From the NCBI GenBank assembly GCA_947579605.1, contig OX388307.1, positions 25,087,237 to 25,151,236 of the forward strand: a stretch of DNA of 64,000 nucleotides, given 5' to 3'. This stretch comes from Athripsodes cinereus (Eukaryota; Arthropoda; Insecta; Trichoptera; Leptoceridae). Shown here one piece after another: positions 57,395-64,000 of this stretch; the stretch's first letter is position 1; every line of letters starts with the position of its first letter. The notes beneath the pieces were generated by a model, which had not been told where the DNA came from, did not search any database, and saw only the letters and a program-made list of their open reading frames with translations. A program made the position numbers and the translations under genes.

Positions 57395-57865
57395 TAGAAT
57401 ATCTCTATTATTGGATTTGATTCAGAAAACGTCAAATGACGTTTCAAATTTTTTCTTATAAATCGGACTTCAAACCATATAAGAAACATTATACCCAGAA
57501 CAAATAAAGTTCGAGATGGTTTCTTGTACTCTGCTGTTATGATTTATAACAGTTTGCCTGACCAATTGAAGAAATGTAAAAATACTAAGGAGTTTGGAAG
57601 GAGGATTCAAGAGTTGGTAATGACTTCTCAATGTTTGTAATGGTGTCTGGTGTTTTGTGTTTTGGTGTTGGTGTCTTTTTTGTTTTCAATAGTGTTACTG
57701 TTCTGTGATGTTTTGCTCTGGTGTCATATGTTTTCCTATAATATCAAATAATTAATTTATTAATTGTTTTGCTAGATTTGTAATACTGCACGCCTCTGAC
57801 ACCAGCAACCTTAGTTGGTGTTTTGAGGTATTGTTTATTATTGAATAAATTGAATAATAAATTAA
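57395..57865 (+). pseudogene. LINE ORF2 extreme C-terminus with 3' UTR
   Basis: One frame reads RTNKVRDGFLYSAVMIYNSL and continues PDQLKKCKNTKEFGRRIQEL to a stop near 57640. This is the classic end of CR1/Jockey-like ORF2, in which a 'YNSLP..LK....F...I' pattern closes the protein. The UTR is G/T-rich, with a CACGCCTCTGACACCAGCAA block, and ends in AT-rich (TTGAATAAA)-like repeats at about 57835-57865. Confidence 0.65.
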
Positions 57866-57869
57866 TCAT

Positions 57870-59660
57870 TTTGTTTTAAATATGAAGAACTTACCGATTA
57901 ACTCTAACGTATGTAGTAGATTACTCCTTAGTTAACAAAAAACGTTTTATTAAATATCCGACACATCTCTCCGATCCAGCAATTGTTAGTTGATGTGACA
58001 GATTATGTCGAGTCTTCTGTGTGAAATGTACCGGAGTTAAAAGTTGTATGGTGGGTGTTATATTATTCATAGTTGGAAAATACCCTTTTCATATAAATAA
58101 TAATTTTATGATTTGATGTATGTTACCTAACACAATTATCTCCCTTATGGAATTGTTAGTATTCAAAAACTTTAATGAGCCATATAGGTAAGTACACATA
58201 AATTGAATTACGGCGAATTCAAATACAAACTTTATTTTCATTCTGTCTAATGATGTACCTGATATGGCTACCTTTGTATTTAAATCTCTTTTTAAATTGT
58301 AAAAAGCAGGTTATTTATTTGTTGTTTATTTGTTTTTCAAACAAAATTTCTTATATTTAGAAAGATTTAATTGAAATTATTATTATGTAAAACATAAATT
58401 ATCACAAAAATGTTAGTGTTGAAGCTATCGAGATATATGTGCAATATTTTCTTCTTTTAGAAATTGTACCACAAATATATATTTATATGTATGAAATAGG
58501 TAGATTTATATTCAAAACAATTACTAAGATATCGCCAAATGTGTTTATATTGAGATTCAGGTTTCTAGTTACTATTCAGTTTCTTATTCATAGAATCCTG
58601 TCTGAATGTTTTTATTAGCCTTTGCTCTTAAACCATAATATTTGAAGTCGAATATAAAGTATTCATATTTAGCGTAACGCGATCCACCAATTCACCAGAT
58701 GGCTACCGTGGTGTACTCGCATAATATTAAGAAGAAGTTATTTAAGCTGTCAATGTCTTATTGCTTTTCAATTCACGCAACCTTTAAGTTGCTATGTGTT
58801 AAGCCTTAAGTGTGTTGTTCTAACTACAATAATATAATATTAACTTAAAGTTTAGTTTGGCTTATTTGAAATTCATAAAGAAACTCAGCTTCGTCTCAAG
58901 GGTAACACTTTGTTTAGTTCGTTTTACTCAGTTAAAATGTATATTTACATAATTAATACTTAAAGCTTGCAATGTATTACGTATTTTATGGCTATTTATT
59001 CAAGAACAAGGCGATTTATTCTCATTAACATATTTTACCTTTTGATATCAGAGGTAGTGTCACACACAAACAAGGTTTCTGCGTTGTGTAGCTTGACGCA
59101 GAAATACTCATTATTTAATAAACTTAATCACTATAGTGCTCGAGTGCATATCTGTAACTTTATTATATTATACTTTAAGTAATATTTTATACGAACATGA
59201 AACTACAAGTTGAAAGTTCAAGCTTCATAAATTCACAATAAGCAGAATAATAAAACAACTTTACTTTAGTTGCTAAATGTAACATACTTTATTTTACTTT
59301 GTACTTTAAATAAAACAATGGATTGATTAAAACACTATTTTATTTTCACAATAGTTTAGGTATATTAAGGTGGTATGAGATTATTTCCACTTATTTGTAA
59401 TAAAATTAATCTTCATATCAATCGCTCCCAAGAATACAGGGGCATAATTTGTCTCCTCTATTTGGAACATTTTGCACCATTTGAGTCATTTTCTCCAACA
59501 ACATTCCTGACGCTCTGGTATCGTTGTCATAACTGTATTTTAAAAAAAAGGACGTCCAGGTCTTTAGAAACTTAGACAAATAAGACCACTCGCCACTTTT
59601 TTTTTTCAAAATCGACGATGTTTGTATGTATCATATGCATATTATACATTCTCCAGTTAA
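57870..59660. other. AT-rich intergenic DNA
   Basis: No gene or repeat recognised. Confidence 0.45.
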
Positions 59661-59666
59661 ATTGTG

Positions 59667-59702
59667 CGGATAAGTAGGAGTTGACGACTCCTGAGATATC
59701 CG
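59667..59702 (+). repeat. 36-nt hairpin motif, copy C
   Basis: CGGATAAGTAGGAGT, loop TGACG, ACTCCTGAGATATCCG. Flanks resemble those of 22422-22457 (GTGTG-AG-GG-TCT...TTTCAATAT downstream), so the conserved unit is larger than the hairpin. Confidence 0.75.
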
Positions 59703-59749
59703 GGTGTGAGGTGGGTCTCGTTTCAATATCCAGTTGAATGTTTGATGTG

Positions 59750-60696
59750 GAACAATTTAAGTTATTAATAACTCAAGGATAAAAATAAGGGTTGAATTTA
59801 TTATTATGAGAAATTAATTAACATCATCTTTGAATATAACTTAATTAGAGTGATTAAACTGAATATATCCATACTATGTACAGCACGCACCTACCTATGA
59901 TTTCTAGAAGGTAGGGGATTAAATTGTCCTATATTCTAAAGATATATTATTACGCATCATATACCTGGATCGATGTAATTAGTATCCAGAAAATTAAGCT
60001 ACATAAGTCGCTGTATATGAAAATCGAAGAATCTAATAATTACTTACACATACATATGTGTGTACTATACGTGTCCAGTCCTCTAATACAAATGTATAAT
60101 TATCTTACTATACGAGTATATTTTTCCTCTTCATCGAAGTTATAATATATTTGTCATGTATACAAAACGTCCACATAAAATCATTTTGGTTACTTTCAAA
60201 CAGATAAAAAGGATCGACTGCCATACAATTTTATCATCATACTTATTTGTCGCTTTCATACATTCATATAATTTTTCATATATGCTCTACTCATCTAATC
60301 CTCTGAAAACTTATTTTTTAGTACATATATATTTCTTATTTTTTCTATTTTGATTCTCTCTAGAATCACTTTTTATCCCTTCAGAGTGAATTTGTGCATA
60401 TTATGATAATAAGTTGTTAATAAATAAATAAATAAACAGTCTACCTATTATGTAAGAAAAGCTTAAAAGTCTTCTAAAATACACTGAGCTATTTTTTTTT
60501 TTATAAAACTATGGATCAATTAAAGACTGAAATACTCGTTTGTTTAGAGGTAGATCACTCATTATTTTAGTGCTCAAAGACGTACCGTTCGAGGATTAAA
60601 TGGCAAGATCATATAAACCAAATTCTACAGGATGGATATTCCATATTTTTTAGCAAAATTGTGCATGAAAGTATCATAATATCAATATGAGGTAAT
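59750..60696. other. AT-rich intergenic DNA
   Basis: No gene recognised. (AAAT)n lies near 60418-60436. Confidence 0.4.
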
Positions 60697-60704
60697 TTAT
60701 ATGC

Positions 60705-61102
60705 CAGTGCTCCGCAACCGGTGTGTCGCAACACACTGGTGTGTCGCAACACACTGGTGTGCCGTGAGCCGAATACTGGTGTGACGATGTCAAATATAAT
60801 GTATTTGAAATTATACAATTTTGTCATTATATATTAATAATACACAATGACAAATTATTTTACAAAATATTGTATCGAATAATTATTATATTAAAAATAA
60901 CTATTAATAAATAATTTTTATATAAAAATATTTTGAAATTTATGTATCAATTTAGTACCTATATATTTGAGCTTTTGGTGTGCCGCGGATTTCTACGAAG
61001 AATTTTGGCGTGCCGCGAAGTTCTAGGAAGAATTTTGGTGTGCCGCGAAGTTCTAGGAAGTATTTTGGTGTGCCGTAAATGAGAAAAGGTTGCGGAGCAC
61101 TG
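60705..61102. mobile_element. 398-bp hAT-like MITE
   Basis: Perfect 15-bp terminal inverted repeats CAGTGCTCCGCAACC / GGTTGCGGAGCACTG. Flanks TTATATGC and TTTTATAC agree at six of eight positions, fitting the 8-bp duplication of hAT elements. Subterminal tandem repeats are an 18-bp GGTGTGTCGCAACACACT unit (two copies plus a variant, 60720-60770) on the left, and a ~30-bp unit around GTGCCGCGAAGTTCTAGGAA (about four copies, 60973-61075) on the right. The centre is AT-rich. There is no transposase. CAGTG... termini with GTGTGCCGC repeats are familiar from animal hAT MITEs. Confidence 0.8.
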
Positions 61103-61127
61103 TTTTATACTACCTTTAATAAATATA

Positions 61128-61682
61128 ATCGACTGTGCTCAGGACAAAGGCTTCAAACCACATTGGTCAAATTTTATAGGAGAAGCAAAAAACTGTAGGA
61201 TAAAAAATATTTCAAATTATTGTCATTATTATTTTACCATCTTTTTGTAATGTAGTTTTTTTATCATGTCATAAAAATTTAAGAAAAAATATTCAGGAAT
61301 CATCAAGTTATAAGCAAAAAATCAAAAAAAATGTTGATTAAATCCTTGGTCCTGACAAATTTTAGCAACATGTTAAAGAGATATGTATGTCGCACGTTTG
61401 GGGTTATGTGGTTTGATGCCTTTTTCTTCGCCGTAAAATTATGTCTGGATGAAATTTTTTGGTATTAATAATGAAACTCATGCTGTTTGAGTCCTTTATC
61501 CTATTGGGTATTTGCAATTAAGTCCTAGCTAAAAAAAATATTTTGCTTTTTCTATAAAAACTAGACTTGTGGATTGAATCCTTTTACCAGAATGTGTAAA
61601 AGACACAAATGATTGACTTCAAAACAAAAAACAACTTTTGCCAAAATTGTGGTTTGATGCCTTTGTCCTGAGCACAGTCGAT
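61128..61682. mobile_element. 555-bp TIR element with recurrent internal motif
   Basis: The left end ATCGACTGTGCTCAGGACAA, then AGGCTTCAAACCACA, is mirrored at the right (TGTGGTTTGATGCCTTTGTC, then CTGAGCACAGTCGAT) with one mismatch over 35 bp. Inside, the motif TTTGATGCCTTTGTCC recurs in degraded form near 61336, 61407, 61481, 61511 and 61568. There is no coding capacity. It starts only 26 bp after the hAT-like element. The superfamily is not assigned because the flanking duplication is unclear. Confidence 0.75.
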
Positions 61683-61689
61683 ATCATAA

Positions 61690-62512
61690 CTTTGTACCGA
61701 TACAATATAATATGTTTATTTCTGAAAAATATGTACCTACTCTATTTTGCACATTTTTCATTATGAATTAATTAATAAAGCTGTTGTATCGATTGTTATT
61801 TGATATTTATTAAATAAAATAATTTACCTTCTCACATTTAAGAGACTGTACCTACCTATTTGTATATGTCTATATGGATACACGTGAATGATAATTTCTA
61901 CTAGAAGATAACTATTAGCTTAGTGGAATATATACAATTTACTTTGGAATATATTATTTACAGTATGTATTGATGTTTAATTACATAATCAACTATGATT
62001 ATTTCATATTGTATGTATATGTTATTCCTAGCTCAACTGTAGATTTCATAGAATACACTAGATATTTCTATATTATTATATAGGTACTCAAATAAGATTT
62101 CTATATTCAATTCGTATATTATATATACTAAAGTGTAAAGTATAATATATACTAAAGTATGCCTAAAGGCAATATCTGTATTTAAATACTCGAATTACAA
62201 ATTGGAGATAAACATGGCGTGATACATTTAGATAATCTCTGAATAAATATTATATTAGCGTGTAGGTATGTACAGAATTGCCTGGAGACATATTGGGGAA
62301 GCTTATGTTCAGCAGTGGACAGGAATAGCCGCATAAATAAGCAAAGTTAAAATGTATGTTTATTTAAATATCAGCAATATACACAAAAATCATTCATAAA
62401 ACAGGCAAAACCATGTTCACCATTTAAATTTACTGTTATCTATTGAATGTGTTTTTGACTTTTTAATTGTATTTTTTCGGAAAAACTTAAAAATATTTAA
62501 ACACTGAATAAC
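61690..62512. other. AT-rich intergenic DNA
   Basis: No gene recognised. Confidence 0.4.
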
Positions 62513-62576
62513 TAGCATCTCTGGAGGTTGATACCTAGGCTCAATAACCGTCCCAAATAGGACAATTGGGAAGAGG
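62513..62576 (+). repeat. LINE 3' end fragment, relative of 49560-50440
   Basis: GCATCTCTGGAGGTTGATAC, CTAGGCTCAATAACCGTCCC and ATAGGACAATTGGGAAGAGG align with the last ~65 bp of the LINE at 50375-50440. Confidence 0.65.
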
Positions 62577-62579
62577 ATT

Positions 62580-64000
62580 ATGTATTTATGTAATTACAAA
62601 GCTTTCTCGATGACTCCTACTTTCTTGAGTGATGCCGTGTTTTAAACTGAAGAAGAAGTGTAATATTATGAAACACGTAGTACACGCACACGCACACACA
62701 GGTGTTTTTGCAGAACATAATATTATTATATATACATTAAATCATTCATTGGGGAATTCACGTACTGAAGTCAGGTTGGATCCTGCACGAAACCTCAGCC
62801 TGAAGCCATCTTTCTTTCTTAAAACCATCTAAAAAGTCTTCTTCAAGACTACTTTACATAGAATAGCCAACATACGCATTGGCTCCATAAATTTTGTATT
62901 TCAGATCCAATTAATTTTTATATGGCACAGTTTTTTGACACCAGAATGTGAAGAGCAGATAAAGTAACCCTCAGTAATTAATACCTTAATACCGGTATTA
63001 TTAGTAATTATCGAGATTATAAAAAATGGATAGTGATAAATTCTGTTTTAACAACAATGATAAAAATACAAAGCTATAATGGCTGTAAGGTGTAACTGAG
63101 GGTATTGTACCTGTCGTATTCATTTCGACGTAAAAAAGTTGCGATAGATTAAAGATAATGAATAAAATAGACACTATTATTCAAGTAAAGGTGGACATCA
63201 AAATAAGGCTATCTTAACGGCATATTGAAATATCTCAGTATTTTTGATTAAAAAACTGACTTTCAATTTAGCTATAACAAATAAATAATATATAATATAT
63301 TGTGTTTGTCTCTCATTGAATTTGAAGCACAACCTAATTGAAATTCATGTAATTTCGCCGAGTTTTGTATTACGAACGTTCGAACGTACTACGTTGATTA
63401 TTGCTACACAAATAATAACGTTGGTACAGTGCGGTGCTCGTGTCTCTGGGATATACTCGTATTTATACAATAATCATATTAATAATTTATGTTATAATAC
63501 ATAATGATATTGTACTTTCCCGTACATAACTAATACTTACTTACTACTTCTATTTACAAGTACACGTACAGAGTACAACTTGGAAATGAAACTTGTAGGT
63601 ACATCTATTTTAATTTAGACACTATTTAGACAACGGGAAATGATTTTGTGACAAATCGTCGATTTTTGTTTGCTTATACACGATGCTTTATAGATACTTT
63701 AGGGGATAATAGGGGACTTAACTGGTCCACTTATGGTTTTGAATGATTCTGATCAGCATTATTTATAATATGACTGTTTGTATCCCTGTTGAAGATATAA
63801 ATAAATAAATACTCAAATATTATCAAATAGTTAAAGCTTTTTCATTTTTTCTACATCAACGCTAAAGCTCAGATCAGTTTTCAAAATATTAAGTTCTGAA
63901 GAATAAAAAAAAATACTTGAATTTTTAAAATATCCCTTAGTATGATAGTATTACATGCATATATTTCGAGTGTTATCTAAGATTGTGGAAATTGTGGATT
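62580..64000. other. AT-rich intergenic DNA
   Basis: Short frames of 62-67 codons without domains. A small palindrome CGAACGTTCG lies near 63373. Nothing else recognised. Confidence 0.4.

Overview
The window looks like a gene-poor, AT-rich stretch of an insect nuclear genome that is mostly built from mobile elements. I find no convincing host protein-coding gene, rRNA, functional tRNA gene or CRISPR array. The pointers to insects are a tRNA-derived SINE of the type common in insect genomes (50448-50865), several LINE 3' ends with short tandem or A-rich tails, frequent GTACCTAC-like motifs, and an insect-style Ty3/gypsy element. The LINE tail with a CGCGCCTCTGCGATAA-like block (four minus-strand copies) resembles tails I associate with Lepidoptera. 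I lean weakly to Lepidoptera; the order is not settled by this sequence.

The dominant object is a complete minus-strand Ty3/gypsy LTR retrotransposon at 35910-42029. Its two 338-bp LTRs look identical by eye, and it has a 4-bp target duplication (GTAT), a tRNA-Leu-like primer site, a polypurine tract, an intact gag with SAP domain and CCHC knuckle, and an intact pol in the -1 frame. Pol has protease, reverse transcriptase, RNase H and integrase in the usual order, but about 200 residues follow the integrase. These read as a macrodomain of the TARG1/OARD1 kind (ADP-ribose binding or removal) followed by a CCCH zinc finger. This is the most interesting feature of the window: an apparently young element carrying a captured ADP-ribose-handling module where some related elements carry a chromodomain.

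Left of it (1-35900) lie dispersed repeats in AT-rich DNA. They include many copies of a ~250-bp SINE-like family with a TAG-repeat tail (target duplications visible at several loci), a second tRNA-derived SINE, 5'-truncated LINEs (one at 31053-32130 with a perfect 13-bp target duplication), a foldback MITE, an 85-bp triplication, an exact 143-bp direct repeat around a 165-bp unit that recurs 3.2 kb away, and a cluster of three hairpins. One small region at 5677-5946 has a decapeptide repeat that could be coding.

Right of it (42030-64000) are a ~250-bp tandem triplication touching the LTR insertion, more TAG-tailed copies, five LINE remnants, a Metulj-like SINE, a 41-bp micro-retroposon with 14-bp target duplication, and two adjacent terminal-inverted-repeat elements (60705-61102 hAT-like; 61128-61682 with a recurrent internal motif). 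The intervals between these hold short chance ORFs and simple repeats only.
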